From positions 930,001-994,000 of the forward strand of contig NZ_JAFNJS010000001.1 of assembly GCF_019024325.1 (NCBI RefSeq): a stretch of DNA of 64,000 nucleotides, written 5' to 3'. The notes beneath the pieces are model-generated. The model worked only from the letters and a program-made list of their open reading frames with translations, ran no database searches and was not told the origin of the DNA. The stretch is from Falsiroseomonas tokyonensis. GTDB lineage: Bacteria > Pseudomonadota > Alphaproteobacteria > Acetobacterales > Acetobacteraceae. Of the stretch, positions 26,142 through 35,274 are shown one piece after another (the stretch's first letter is position 1; each line of letters opens with the position of its first letter). Both the position numbers and the translations under genes were made by a program.

Positions 26142-27257
26142 ATGACCGACCTGTTTTCCCCGCTGACCATTCGGGGCGTGACCCTGCCGAACCGGATCGG
26201 CATCTCGCCGATGTGCCAGTATTGCTGCGGCGATGACGGCCGGCCCACCGACTGGCACCTGGCGCATCTGCTGCAGCGGGCGCTGGGCGGGGCGGGGATG
26301 GTGATGGTGGAGGCCACCGCCGTTTCCCCGGAAGGCCGCATCACGCCGGGCGATGTCGGGCTGTGGGAGGATGCGCAGATCCCGGCCCATGCGCGCCTCG
26401 CGGCCGCCATCGCCCATGCCGGCGCGGTGCCCGCCATCCAGATCGGCCATGCCGGCCGCAAGGCCAGCCGGGCGCCGGCCTGGGTGGATGAGCCGGCGAG
26501 TCCGGGCTGGGAGATCACCTCCGCCAGCAACCTGCCGATGGGCCACTTCGCCGCGCCGCGGCCGATGACGGAGGCCGAGATCCTCGACCTTCCCGCCGCC
26601 TTCGCCGCCACGGCCAAGCGCGCGGTGGCCGCCGGCTACCGGATCATCGAGCTGCATGGCGCCCACGGCTACCTGCTGCACCAGTTCCTTTCGCCCATCA
26701 GCAACAAGCGTAACGACCGCTGGGGCGGCGATTTCGAAGGCCGCACCCGGCTGCCGCTGGCCATCGCGGCTGCGGTGCGCAAGGCGGTGGGGGAGGAAGT
26801 GCCGCTGTTCCTCCGCATCTCCCATACCGACTGGATCGAGGGCGGCTGGTCGACGGCGGAAAGCATTGAACTGGCGAAGCGCATGGCGGCGCTGGGCGTG
26901 GACCTGATCGACGTCTCCTCCGGCGGCATCGACCCGTCCCAGAAGATCACGCTCGGCCCGGGCTACCAGGTGCCGGGGGCGGAGGCGGTGAAGCAGGGCG
27001 CCGGCGTGCTGGTGGCGGCCGTGGGGCTGATCACGGAGCCCGAGCAGGCCCAGGCCATCGTCACCGAGGGCAAGGCGGACCTGGTGCTGCTGGCCCGCGC
27101 CACGCTGCGCGACCCCTACTGGCCGATGCGCGCCGCCGTGGCGCTGGGCCGGGTGGATGCCATCCGCACCCCGCCGCAATACGACCGCGCCTGGGGCAGC
27201 ATCGCCCGCATGGGGATGCGGCTGGAAACCGGCAGCCCGATGCCGCCGCTGGGATGA
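26142..27257 (+). CDS. Old-yellow-enzyme family NADPH dehydrogenase (YqjM-like)
   Basis: 371 residues. FMN-dependent ene-reductase that reduces activated C=C bonds of enones and similar compounds. Markers of the thermophilic-like/YqjM class: SPMCQYC near the N-terminus (C25, Y27), HGAHGYLLHQFLSP, NKRNDRWGGDFEGR, and VLLARATLRDPYWP near the C-terminus. The start ATG at 26142 gives the normal N-terminus MTDLFSPLTIRG; a longer frame overlaps the lipoprotein gene and is rejected. It ends before a strong bidirectional hairpin. Confidence 0.93.
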   Translation: MTDLFSPLTIRGVTLPNRIGISPMCQYCCGDDGRPTDWHLAHLLQRALGGAGMVMVEATAVSPEGRITPGDVGLWEDAQIPAHARLAAAIAHAGAVPAIQIGHAGRKASRAPAWVDEPASPGWEITSASNLPMGHFAAPRPMTEAEILDLPAAFAATAKRAVAAGYRIIELHGAHGYLLHQFLSPISNKRNDRWGGDFEGRTRLPLAIAAAVRKAVGEEVPLFLRISHTDWIEGGWSTAESIELAKRMAALGVDLIDVSSGGIDPSQKITLGPGYQVPGAEAVKQGAGVLVAAVGLITEPEQAQAIVTEGKADLVLLARATLRDPYWPMRAAVALGRVDAIRTPPQYDRAWGSIARMGMRLETGSPMPPLG

Positions 27258-27266
27258 CCCTCAAGA

Positions 27267-27291
27267 CCTCTCCCCCCGTCGGGGGGAGAGG
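27267..27291. terminator. Bidirectional hairpin between convergent genes
   Basis: CCTCTCCCCCC-GTC-GGGGGGAGAGG, a perfect 11-bp stem between the ends of the ene-reductase gene (27257) and the Bug binding-protein gene (27303). It belongs to the same sequence type as the hairpin at 42508-42530. Confidence 0.6.
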
Positions 27292-27302
27292 AGAAGAACG
27301 CC

Positions 27303-28280
27303 TCAATCCACCTTGATGTCGCCCTCCCGGATCACCCTTTCCCACTGCCCGATCTGCGCCAGCAACTGGGATGAGGCCTCGGCCGGGGTGCTGCCCACTG
27401 GCGCGAAACCCAGCTCGGTCAGCCGCGACCGCATGGCCTGGCTGGTGACGGCCTGCTGGGATGCCTCGGCCAGCCGGGCCAGGACCGGCGCCGGCAGGCC
27501 GACAGGCCCGACCAGCGCGTTGATCAGCGCCGCATCCACCGCCGGGAAACCGGCCTCCGCCATGCTCGGCACCTCCGGCAGCAGGGCGGCGCGGGTGTCG
27601 CCGGTGATGGCCAGGGCGCGCAGCCGGCCGGCGCGCACATGCTCGGCCATGGCGGGGATGGTGCCGAAGGCCATCTGGACGCGGCCGGCGATCAGGTCCG
27701 TGATCATCGGCCCGCCGCCACGATAGGGCACATGCAGGAAGGTGAAGCCGGCAGCCAGGCGGAACTGCTCGCCGGCCATATGCACGGCGGTGCCATTGCC
27801 GGCGGAGCCGAAGGTCAGCTCGTTCGGCCGCGCCTTCGCATCCCGCACCAGCGCCGCGATGTCCTGCCAGGCGGCGGAGGCCGGCACCACCAGCACCAAG
27901 GGGGAGCGCACCAGCACCGAGACGAAGCTGAAGTCCCGCCGCGTGTCATAGGGCAGCCGGCTGCCGAGCAGGCCGGGATTCACCACGAAGGCGCTGTCGA
28001 AGACGCCCAGCGTGTGGCCATCCGCCGGCGCCGTGGCCACCGCCTGGGTGCCGGTGACGCTGGCGCCGCCGCCGCGATTCTCCACCGCGAAGGACTGGCC
28101 GAGCGATTGCGACAGCTCCTGCGCCAGCAGCCGCGCGGTGATGTCCGTGGCGCCGCCGGGCGGATAGGGCACCACCAGCCGCACCGGGCGCGAAGGATAG
28201 GTCTGGGCCAGGGCCGGCGCGGCAAAGCCCGTGGCAAGCGCCGCGCCCAGCAGGCTGCGACGGCGAAGTGAGTTGGTCAT
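27303..28280 (-). CDS. Bug/TctC-family periplasmic binding protein
   Basis: 325 residues. Signal with Tat-like arginines, MTNSLRRRSLLGAALATGF, cleaved near FAAPALAQ. Mature protein follows the family: YPSRPVRLVVPYPPGGATDI, LLAQELSQSLGQ, VENRGGGASVTG, and YRGGGPMITDLIAGRVQMAFG. Such proteins bind carboxylates for tripartite tricarboxylate transporters, though many are orphans; no TctA/TctB gene is in the window. It lies 28 bp downstream of the enolase-superfamily gene on the same strand. Confidence 0.92.
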   Translation of the reverse strand: MTNSLRRRSLLGAALATGFAAPALAQTYPSRPVRLVVPYPPGGATDITARLLAQELSQSLGQSFAVENRGGGASVTGTQAVATAPADGHTLGVFDSAFVVNPGLLGSRLPYDTRRDFSFVSVLVRSPLVLVVPASAAWQDIAALVRDAKARPNELTFGSAGNGTAVHMAGEQFRLAAGFTFLHVPYRGGGPMITDLIAGRVQMAFGTIPAMAEHVRAGRLRALAITGDTRAALLPEVPSMAEAGFPAVDAALINALVGPVGLPAPVLARLAEASQQAVTSQAMRSRLTELGFAPVGSTPAEASSQLLAQIGQWERVIREGDIKVD

Positions 28281-28308
28281 CGGCTGTTTCCTTCCGTTGT
28301 TCTTGTTT

Positions 28309-29457
28309 TCAGTTCCGGCCGAGGGTCCAGCTTTCGGTCAGCCAGGGCGCCAGCCGCTCCGGGTCCAGCTCCAGACCGATGCCCGGCCCCTCCGGCAGCG
28401 CGATCATGCCGGCGGCATCCAGCTCCGGCGTGCCGAGCAGGGTCAGCAGCGGATTGGGCGTCGCGTCGTATTCCAGGAAGGGATAGGGCGCCGGCCCGCC
28501 GCCGCGCCGCGCCGGCAGCAGCGCCGCCATCTGCTGCGCCGCCCGGAAATTCACCAGCGTGCCGAAGACATGCGGCATCACCGGCAGGTCATAGGCGTCT
28601 GCCAGGGCGGCGACCCTGCGGAATCCCGAGAAGCCGCCGCAGACGGTCAGGTCCGGCTGCAGTACGGAGAAGGTCCGGGCGGCCAGGAAATCGCGGAAGG
28701 CGGCCAGGCTGGCCAGCGCCTCGCCCCCCGCGATGGCGCAGGGCACGGCGCGGGCGACGGTCTGGTAGCCGGGGATGTCCTCCGGCTGCAAAGGCTCCTC
28801 GATCCAGAGCAGCCCGGCCTCTTCCATGCGTTTCGCGGATTCGATGGCGGAGCCGACGCCGTAGCCCTGGTTGATATCGACCATCAGGGCGATGTCCTCC
28901 CCCACCTGGCGGCGCATCGCCCGGGTCATCGCGCCATCGGCGCGCGGGTCGAAGCCGGCCCGCGGTTTCAGGGCGCGGAAGCCGCGGCGCAGCAGGGCGT
29001 CGATCTGCTCCGGATAAGCGCCGTAGGGCGAGCCGCCCTCGGCGATGAAGGGGCCGCTGGCATAGGCCAGCGCCCGGTCGCGCAGCGCCCCGCCCAGCAT
29101 CGCCGCCACGCTGAGGCCCTGCTCGCGGGCGGCGGCATCGTGCAGCGCCATGTCGATGGCGGAGGCCGCCATCATCGCCGGGCCGCGCCGGTCATAGCCC
29201 AGCGTGCCGAGCATCGCCTGGTAGATCCGGCCGTACTCCCGCACCGGCTGCCCCAGCACCAGCGGCGCCAGCTTCGCCTTGATCAGCGCCGCGGCGGCGA
29301 AGGGCGAGGCAAAGACCTCGCCCCAGCCCACCACGCCGGACTCCGTGGTGACGCGGACCAGCAGGAAATCGCGCCGGCGGATGAAGGTGGAGGCATTGCC
29401 GAGCGCCGGCTGCGGGCTGAAGCCGGCGTGAAAACCCTCGATGCTGGCGATGGTCAT
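28309..29457 (-). CDS. Mandelate racemase / muconate lactonizing enzyme family protein
   Basis: 382 residues from ATG 29457 (MTIASIEGF); the frame is open to 29514. Enolase-superfamily layout: capping domain, then a barrel with KPR (FRALKPRAG), metal ligands D (LMVDINQGY), E (WIEEPLQPED) and E (GGEALAS), and a general base His in VMPHVFGTL. Members dehydrate or epimerise sugar acids or process aromatic lactones. With the Bug protein and the divergent LysR it forms an uptake-and-catabolism unit, probably for a sugar acid; the substrate is inference. Confidence 0.9.
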   Translation of the reverse strand: MTIASIEGFHAGFSPQPALGNASTFIRRRDFLLVRVTTESGVVGWGEVFASPFAAAALIKAKLAPLVLGQPVREYGRIYQAMLGTLGYDRRGPAMMAASAIDMALHDAAAREQGLSVAAMLGGALRDRALAYASGPFIAEGGSPYGAYPEQIDALLRRGFRALKPRAGFDPRADGAMTRAMRRQVGEDIALMVDINQGYGVGSAIESAKRMEEAGLLWIEEPLQPEDIPGYQTVARAVPCAIAGGEALASLAAFRDFLAARTFSVLQPDLTVCGGFSGFRRVAALADAYDLPVMPHVFGTLVNFRAAQQMAALLPARRGGGPAPYPFLEYDATPNPLLTLLGTPELDAAGMIALPEGPGIGLELDPERLAPWLTESWTLGRN

Positions 29458-29536
29458 GCGTTTTCTCCCTGGGCCGGAAGGCTGCGGCGCGGGAAACATG
29501 CTGTCAAATAGCAAGTCCGGCTGACATCATGCCCGA

Positions 29537-30445
29537 ATGGCTATGACCCTCAATCTGCGGGAGCTGCAGGTCTTCCGCGCGGTGATGGAGGCGGGCGGCG
29601 TCACCGCCGCCGCCACGGCGCTCGGCATGTCCCAGCCCAGCGCCAGCAAGATGCTGCAGCAGGCGGAGGAACGGCTCGGCTTCGCCCTGTTCCTGCGCCA
29701 GCGAAAACGCCTGGTGCCGACGGCGGAAGCGCATGCGCTGCTGCCGGAGCTGGTGGGCGCCTTCACCGCGCTGGATGACCTCGGGCGGCTGGCGGAGGAT
29801 CTGCGCGGCGGGCGGACCGGCTTGCTGACGCTGGTGGCGGTGCCGGCGCTGACCACCACGCTGCTGCCGCGCGCCATCGCCCGTTTCCGCGCCGGCCGGC
29901 CGGAGGTGGCGCTGGCGCTGCGGGCGGTGACGGCGATGGAGGCGGTGAACCTGGTGGCGGACCACCGCGCCGACCTGGCGCTGATTCTGGGCACCACCGT
30001 GGATGGAAGGGCGGAAGCGCGCAGCCTCTTCGCCTCCGAGATCGGTTGCGCCCTGCCGCCCGGCCATGCGCTGGCGGCGCGACGGGCGCTGCATCTGGCG
30101 GATATCCTGGATCAGCCGCTGATCTCGCTGGGCCCGCAGCAGCCGGTGGGCGCCGTGCTGCACCGCGCGCTGGCGGAGGCCGGGCATCGCGGGCGGATCG
30201 CCATGGAAGTCTCCCAATCCTCGATCGCCTGCGCCCTGGTGCGGGAGGGGGCGGGGGTGGCGGTGCTGGATGGGGTGGGGTTGCAGGAGGCGAAAGCGCA
30301 GGGGCTGCCGGTGCGGCGCCTGCTGCCGCGCACGCGGCTGGCCGTCAGCCTGCTGCGGCCGCGGCACCGCGCGCCATCCCGGCTGGAGCAGGATTTCTGC
30401 GCGGTGCTGGATGCGGTGGTGGCGGAGGAGGGGCGCGCGGGGTGA
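29537..30445 (+). CDS. LysR-family transcriptional regulator
   Basis: 302 residues: N-terminal winged helix (LRELQVFRAVMEAGGVTAAA, MSQPSASKMLQQAEERLG) followed by a two-lobe effector domain (GLLTLVAVPALTTTLLPRAI ... GRIAMEVSQSSIACALVREG). It is divergent from the enolase-superfamily gene across a 79-bp gap, the classic arrangement for a LysR activator of its neighbour. The gap is AT-richer (GCTGTCAAATAGCAAG) and probably holds the operator. Confidence 0.93.
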   Translation: MAMTLNLRELQVFRAVMEAGGVTAAATALGMSQPSASKMLQQAEERLGFALFLRQRKRLVPTAEAHALLPELVGAFTALDDLGRLAEDLRGGRTGLLTLVAVPALTTTLLPRAIARFRAGRPEVALALRAVTAMEAVNLVADHRADLALILGTTVDGRAEARSLFASEIGCALPPGHALAARRALHLADILDQPLISLGPQQPVGAVLHRALAEAGHRGRIAMEVSQSSIACALVREGAGVAVLDGVGLQEAKAQGLPVRRLLPRTRLAVSLLRPRHRAPSRLEQDFCAVLDAVVAEEGRAG

Positions 30446-30478
30446 CGCGCGCCCGGAGTGATGCGGGCCTTGGGGCGG

Positions 30479-31186
30479 TCAGGCCCGGCCGGCGGCCTTG
30501 TCGGCCTCGTAGCGGGCCTTGGTCTCGGCATTGGCCGGATAGAGGCCGGGCAGGGCCACGCCCTTGCCGACCTCGACCATGATCCAGGCCTCCAGCCGCT
30601 CCTGCTCCACCGCGGCATCGACCACGGCATCGAGCAGCGCGGCCGGGATCACCACGGCGCCGTCCTGGTCCGCCACCACGATATCGCCCGGCACCACGGT
30701 GACGCCGCCGCAGCCGATCGTCTCCTGCCAGCCCACGAAGTTCAGCGCGGCGACGGAGGCCGGCGCGACATAGCCCTGGCAGAAGACCGGCAGGCCGGTG
30801 CCGATCACGCCGGCGCCGTCGCGCACCATGCCGTCCGTCACCAGGCCGGCGACGCCCTTCTTCGCCATGCGGGCACACAGGATGTCACCGAAGATGCCGG
30901 CGGCGGTGCTGCCCATGGCATCCGCCACGGCGACGGCGCCTTCCGGCATCGCCTCGATCGCGGCGCGGGTGGAGGTGGGGGAGGCCCAGCTATCGACGGT
31001 GGCGAGATCCTCGCGCGTCGGGGTGAAGCGAAGCGTGAAGGCGGGGCCGACGATGCGCTTCGTGGGGCCCGGCTCCAGCGGGCGGCTGCCGGCGATGTAG
31101 CAGAAACGCACGCCCTTCTTCAGCAGCACTGTGGTCAGGGTGGCGGTGGTCACGCCCATCAGGGCGTCGCGCTGTGCGGGGGTCAT
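30479..31186 (-). CDS. RraA-family protein (aldolase / demethylmenaquinone-methyltransferase-like)
   Basis: 235 residues from ATG 31186; the open frame continues upstream across the divergent SDR start and is not used. The family motif is FGDILCARMAKKGVAGLVTDG near 99-119 with R122-D123 after it, the residues binding the divalent metal in 4-hydroxy-4-methyl-2-oxoglutarate and related aldolases. Some RraA proteins instead inhibit RNase E. Tail-to-tail with the LysR gene (33 bp). The substrate is unknown. Confidence 0.88.
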   Translation of the reverse strand: MTPAQRDALMGVTTATLTTVLLKKGVRFCYIAGSRPLEPGPTKRIVGPAFTLRFTPTREDLATVDSWASPTSTRAAIEAMPEGAVAVADAMGSTAAGIFGDILCARMAKKGVAGLVTDGMVRDGAGVIGTGLPVFCQGYVAPASVAALNFVGWQETIGCGGVTVVPGDIVVADQDGAVVIPAALLDAVVDAAVEQERLEAWIMVEVGKGVALPGLYPANAETKARYEADKAAGRA

Positions 31187-31349
31187 GGCTTCGGGCGGCT
31201 CCGTGCTTCGATCGCGAAGCTTGAAGCGCGATGCGGGCCGGCCGTCCAGGGTGCGGCGATCGGCAAGGGCTTCGATTGCGGCGCAACGAGCGGAGGGTGT
31301 CCGCCGGCAAACGCCCGCATAGCCCGCGGCGTCATGCGGAGATGCCGAA

Positions 31350-32105
31350 GTGGAATTGAAGGACAAGACCATCATCATCACTGGGGCCAGCAGCGGCATC
31401 GGCCGGGCGGCGGCGCTGCTGTTCGCTGCGGAAGGCGCGAATGTGGTGCTCGGCGCACGTCGGGCGGCGTTGCTCGAGCAACTGGCCCGGGACATCGAAG
31501 GGATGGGCGGCCGCGCCGCCATAGTGGCTGGCGACGTGCGGGAGGAGGGCTTCGCCGAGGCGCTGGTCGATGCCGCCAGGTCCGAGTTCGGCGGAGTTCA
31601 AGGCGCCTTCAACAATGCCGGCATCGTCGGCCCGCTGAGCGCCGTGGCCGACATGGAGCTGGCAACCTGGCAGGAGATCATCGACGTCAACCTGACCAGC
31701 GCGTTCCGGGCGGCGAAAGCTCAGATTCCGGCCTTCGGTCAGGGCCCGGGCTCGATCGTCTTCACCTCCTCCTTCGTGGGGTTCAGCAATGGAGGCATGC
31801 CGGGGATGGCGGCCTATGCCGCCTCCAAGGCCGGGCTGATCGGCCTGGTGCGATCCCTGGCCTCGGATCACGCGGCAGCCGACATCCGCGTCAACGCTCT
31901 GCTGCCGGGTGGCACGGTCACGCCGGCCGGGGGCGAGGGCAATGCGGCGACCCTGGCGCTGATCGCCGCGCTTCACCCGATGCAGCGTATGGCCACGGCG
32001 GATGAGATTGCGCAGGCAGCGCTGTTCCTGCTGTCGGACCGGTCCTCGTTCATGACGGGCAGCCCGATGCTGGTGGACGGCGGCATCTCGGTCCGACTCA
32101 TGTGA
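31350..32105 (+). CDS. Short-chain dehydrogenase/reductase
   Basis: 251 residues, starting at GTG 31350, with a GGAG at 31338-31341 8 bp upstream. NAD(P)-binding TGASSGIG at 11-18, NNAG at 88-91, catalytic S140/S141, Y156 and K160 (YAASK). The C-terminal LLSDRSSFMTGSPMLVDGG is typical of classical SDRs. Divergent from the RraA gene by 163 bp and ends 13 bp before the convergent glucosidase gene. The arginine at position 37-38 (GARRAA) suggests NADP(H). Substrate unknown. Confidence 0.92.
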   Translation: MELKDKTIIITGASSGIGRAAALLFAAEGANVVLGARRAALLEQLARDIEGMGGRAAIVAGDVREEGFAEALVDAARSEFGGVQGAFNNAGIVGPLSAVADMELATWQEIIDVNLTSAFRAAKAQIPAFGQGPGSIVFTSSFVGFSNGGMPGMAAYAASKAGLIGLVRSLASDHAAADIRVNALLPGGTVTPAGGEGNAATLALIAALHPMQRMATADEIAQAALFLLSDRSSFMTGSPMLVDGGISVRLM

Positions 32106-32118
32106 AACCGTCCCGGGG

Positions 32119-33714
32119 TCAGGCCCTCGCCACCCGTGCGAGCGCCACACCCCAGGCCGGCAACGTGCCCTGCGGGTCGGGCAGGATCGCATCGGCCAGC
32201 GGCTTGGCGTCCAGCAGGAGCGCCGGGGGCACCGGCGCCGGCTGGCCCGAGAGGTTGAACAGGCAGCGCAGCCGGGCGCCGCTTTCGGCGTCCACGCGAT
32301 CAAAACCCAGCAGCGGCGCAGGCAGGTCGAGCGGCTCCAGGTCCCCGGTGATCATCGCGGGGTGGCTGTGGCGCAGCTTCAGCAGGGCGCGGGTGAAGTG
32401 CAGCGCGCTGTCCGGGTCGGCCTCCTGCGCGTCGATCGCGAGAGGAAGATGCGCCTCGGGCACCGGCAGCCAGGGCGTGCCGGTGGTGAAGCCGGCATGC
32501 GGTTCGGCGCCGCGCCAGGGCATGGGCGTGCGGGACCCGTCGCGGCCGGCGAAATCGGGCCAGAAGGCGATGCCGAAGGGGTCGCGCAGGGCTTCGAAGG
32601 GCAGTTGTGCTTCCGGCAGGCCGAGCTCCTCGCCCTGATACACGCAGATGCTGCCGCGGAGGGTCAGCAGAAGGGCCAGCAGCAGGCGGGTGACGCGGGC
32701 ATCCGGCACCTGGCCCGGCGCCCAGCGCGTGGCGGTGCGGACCACGTCGTGGTTGCTGAAGCACCAGCAGGCCCAGCCCTCCGGATTGGCCGCCGCCTGC
32801 ACCAGGGCCGTGGCGATCGGATGGTCGAAGGCGCCGCGCAGCGGGGCCAGGGTATAGGCCATGTGCAGCAGCCCCGGCCCGGTGGAGCGGGCCACGCGCG
32901 CATGCGCCCCGGGCTGGGAGGAAAGCTCGCCCAGCAGCGCGCGATCCGGGAAGGCATCCGCCGTGGCGCGGAAATGCCGCAGGATGGTCGGCGTCTCCGG
33001 CCCCATCATGTCGTACTGGTGCAGCTGCATCCCGAAGAGCTTTGACGGGGTCTCGGCCTTGGGCGGCGCCGCCGGGTTGTCCCGCAGCTGCGGGTCGCGA
33101 TGCATGAAGTCCAGCGCGTCGATGCGGAAACCGTCCACGCCGCGGGACAGCCAGAAGCGCATGATCTCCCCGACCGCATCGCGCGTCGCGGGCTCGGCCA
33201 GGTTCAGCGCCGGCTGATCGGCCAGGAAGTGGTGCAGGTAGTATTGCCGGCGCCGCGTCTCCCACCGCCAGGCGGGGCCGCCGAAGACGGAAAGCCAGTT
33301 GTTGGGCGGCGAGCCATCCGGCCGCGGATCGGCCCAGATGTAGCGATCCGCCAGCGGGCCGGTGCGGCGGGCGCGGCTTTCGATGAACCAGGGGTGCTGC
33401 ACGCTGGTATGGCCCACCACCAGGTCCAGCATCACCTTCAGCCCGCGCGCATGCGCGGCTTCCACCAGGGCGTCGAAATCCGCCTGGGTGCCATAGGCCG
33501 GGTCGATGGCGCAGTGGTCGGCGATGTCATAGCCGAAATCGGCCTGGGGCGAGACGTAGATGGGCGAAAGCCATAGCGCATCCACGCCCAGGCTGGCGAT
33601 ATGGTCGAGCCCCGCCAGCAGGCCGCGCAGATCGCCCACCCCGTCGCCATCCGCATCCCGGAAGGACCTTGGATAGACCTGGTAGATCACCGCACCCTGC
33701 CACCATGAACTCAT
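32119..33714 (-). CDS. GH13 alpha-glucosidase / alpha-amylase family protein
   Basis: 531 residues, cytoplasmic. Domain A barrel regions: DLVVGHTS (97-104), GFRIDALDF with nucleophile D199, LLGELSS with acid E263, FSNHDVVR with D323. The N-terminus WWQGAVIYQVYPRSFRDADGD and the YVSPQADFGYDI segment match oligo-1,6-glucosidase/alpha-glucosidase members, which cleave or transfer alpha-linked glucose from short oligosaccharides. A shorter C-terminal beta domain ends AWGVALARVARA. It stands alone, without a maltose transporter beside it. Confidence 0.93.
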   Translation of the reverse strand: MSSWWQGAVIYQVYPRSFRDADGDGVGDLRGLLAGLDHIASLGVDALWLSPIYVSPQADFGYDIADHCAIDPAYGTQADFDALVEAAHARGLKVMLDLVVGHTSVQHPWFIESRARRTGPLADRYIWADPRPDGSPPNNWLSVFGGPAWRWETRRRQYYLHHFLADQPALNLAEPATRDAVGEIMRFWLSRGVDGFRIDALDFMHRDPQLRDNPAAPPKAETPSKLFGMQLHQYDMMGPETPTILRHFRATADAFPDRALLGELSSQPGAHARVARSTGPGLLHMAYTLAPLRGAFDHPIATALVQAAANPEGWACWCFSNHDVVRTATRWAPGQVPDARVTRLLLALLLTLRGSICVYQGEELGLPEAQLPFEALRDPFGIAFWPDFAGRDGSRTPMPWRGAEPHAGFTTGTPWLPVPEAHLPLAIDAQEADPDSALHFTRALLKLRHSHPAMITGDLEPLDLPAPLLGFDRVDAESGARLRCLFNLSGQPAPVPPALLLDAKPLADAILPDPQGTLPAWGVALARVARA

Positions 33715-33839
33715 GCACCTGCTCCGCGCCGTTGCAAGGTCAGAAAGCCCGGCCGGCGCCCGGGTTCCCCCGCGAAGTCCCGGGCGAACCGGTGGCCCGG
33801 CCAGGGCGTTGCCCCAACCTTGGATAAGGAGCAGGCGCC

Positions 33840-34100
33840 ATGGACGACAAGGACAGGCTGGACGAGGCCCGGGGCTCGGAGGATGCGCTGCGGCCGACCC
33901 TGCCCGGCGGCGAGCGGGTGCGGGAGGGTGAGAGTGGCGATGCGCCGGATGCGATCGATGACGGCGAGGATGAACGCGCCGCCGGCACCGTCGAGGACCC
34001 GATCCACCCAGGCGAGGCCCAGCCGGGCGAGGCCGTGGAACAGGCCCAGCTGCGCGGCGGCCCGGTGGATATCGCGCCGGAACGGCTGCACCGGCGCTAG
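33840..34100 (+). CDS. Small acidic hypothetical protein
   Basis: 86 residues, rich in D/E/G/P with almost no hydrophobic segments (MDDKDRLDEARGSEDALRP, DAIDDGEDERAAGTVEDP), so probably disordered. AAGGAG at 33826-33831 lies 8 bp before the ATG, strong support for translation. Divergent from the glucosidase gene and convergent with the gene at 34123. I do not recognise the family. Confidence 0.7.
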   Translation: MDDKDRLDEARGSEDALRPTLPGGERVREGESGDAPDAIDDGEDERAAGTVEDPIHPGEAQPGEAVEQAQLRGGPVDIAPERLHRR

Positions 34101-34122
34101 ATCCAGGCGGCGCTGAACCCGC

Positions 34123-35031
34123 TCAGGCGGTGGCCAGCACTGCCGCCGCCAGATCCTCCCCGGCCCAGCCGACCGACTTGAAGACCGTGACCTCCGCCGC
34201 GTCGCGCCGGCCGGGATGCGTGCCGCGGCAGAGGTCGAAGAGGTCGGCGGCGACATGGGCCTCCGTGATCGCGCCTTCGGCGATCGCCTGCACCACGTCG
34301 CCGGCCTCCGCCAGGCCGCCGGCGCGGGTGTCCAGCACCAGGGTGGCGCGGGCCATCAGAGCGCCGTCGCACTCCCGCATGGTGGGCCGGAAGGCGCCGA
34401 CCAGGTCGATATGCGTGCCCGGCGAGACCGCGGCACCCCGCACCAGCGGTGTTTCCGAGAGCGTGGCGGCGGAGACGATGTCATAGCCCTCCGGATCGGC
34501 GCTGGCGGCGGCCACCGCCGGCAGGCCATGCGCCGCGAGCCGCTTCGCCAAGGCATGGGACTGCGCCGGGTTGCGGGCCCAGATCGCCACCTGCTCGATG
34601 GGAAAGCGGTCGCACCAGGCCTCGGCCAGTGCGGTGGCGACGCGGCCGGCGCCGAGCACCAGCAGGCGGCGGCTGTCCGGCCGGGCCAGGAAGCGCCCTG
34701 CGAGCGTGCTGGCGGCGGCGGTGCGGCGATCCGTCAGCTCCCCGCCATCCAGCATGGCCAGCGGCTGGCCGGTCTCGGCATCGGAGAGCAGATATACCGC
34801 CTGCACCGCCGGCAGGCCGCGGGCGCCATTGCCGGGCAGCACATGCACGGTCTTCACCCCGGTATGGCGGGCGGTCCAGGCCGGCATCAGCAGCAGCATC
34901 CCGGCTTCCGGCAGAGGGTGGCGGTGGCGCAGCGGTGCCTCGCAGCCGGTCCGGAACATCGCCTCTAGCGCCGCTTCCAGCGCGGCCCAGGGCAGGGACG
35001 CCTTCACTTGTTCCGCCGAAATGATCCGCAT
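34123..35031 (-). CDS. Ornithine cyclodeaminase / mu-crystallin family protein
   Basis: 302 residues from ATG 35031 (MRIISAEQV). NAD-binding LGAGRVA at 126-132, the conserved GELTDRRTAAASTLAGRF at 98-114 and K60 in HTGVKTVHVLPG. Members convert ornithine to proline and ammonia, or act as alanine or other imino-acid dehydrogenases. It is divergent from aapJ across 243 bp, so an amino-acid catabolic role with the Aap importer is plausible but unproven. Confidence 0.88.
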   Translation of the reverse strand: MRIISAEQVKASLPWAALEAALEAMFRTGCEAPLRHRHPLPEAGMLLLMPAWTARHTGVKTVHVLPGNGARGLPAVQAVYLLSDAETGQPLAMLDGGELTDRRTAAASTLAGRFLARPDSRRLLVLGAGRVATALAEAWCDRFPIEQVAIWARNPAQSHALAKRLAAHGLPAVAAASADPEGYDIVSAATLSETPLVRGAAVSPGTHIDLVGAFRPTMRECDGALMARATLVLDTRAGGLAEAGDVVQAIAEGAITEAHVAADLFDLCRGTHPGRRDAAEVTVFKSVGWAGEDLAAAVLATA

Positions 35032-35274
35032 GAATGGATGATACCTCTCGGGCTGCCGCCTTCGCACCCTGCCGCGGCACGCGGAGGCAGGAAAGTGGAC
35101 GGTTTGACAGGAAGCCGGCCGCCGCCTAGCGAAGCCCCGTCACGCGCTGTTTTGCGCGTTGATCCCGGAACCGGGCTGGCGCAGCATGCGGCCTCTGGGG
35201 TCACCCCGGGAAGAATGCCGTCGGGCCAACCGGCGGGCCAGAGGCTTCGCATTGAGATTGAGGGAGTTGACCGA

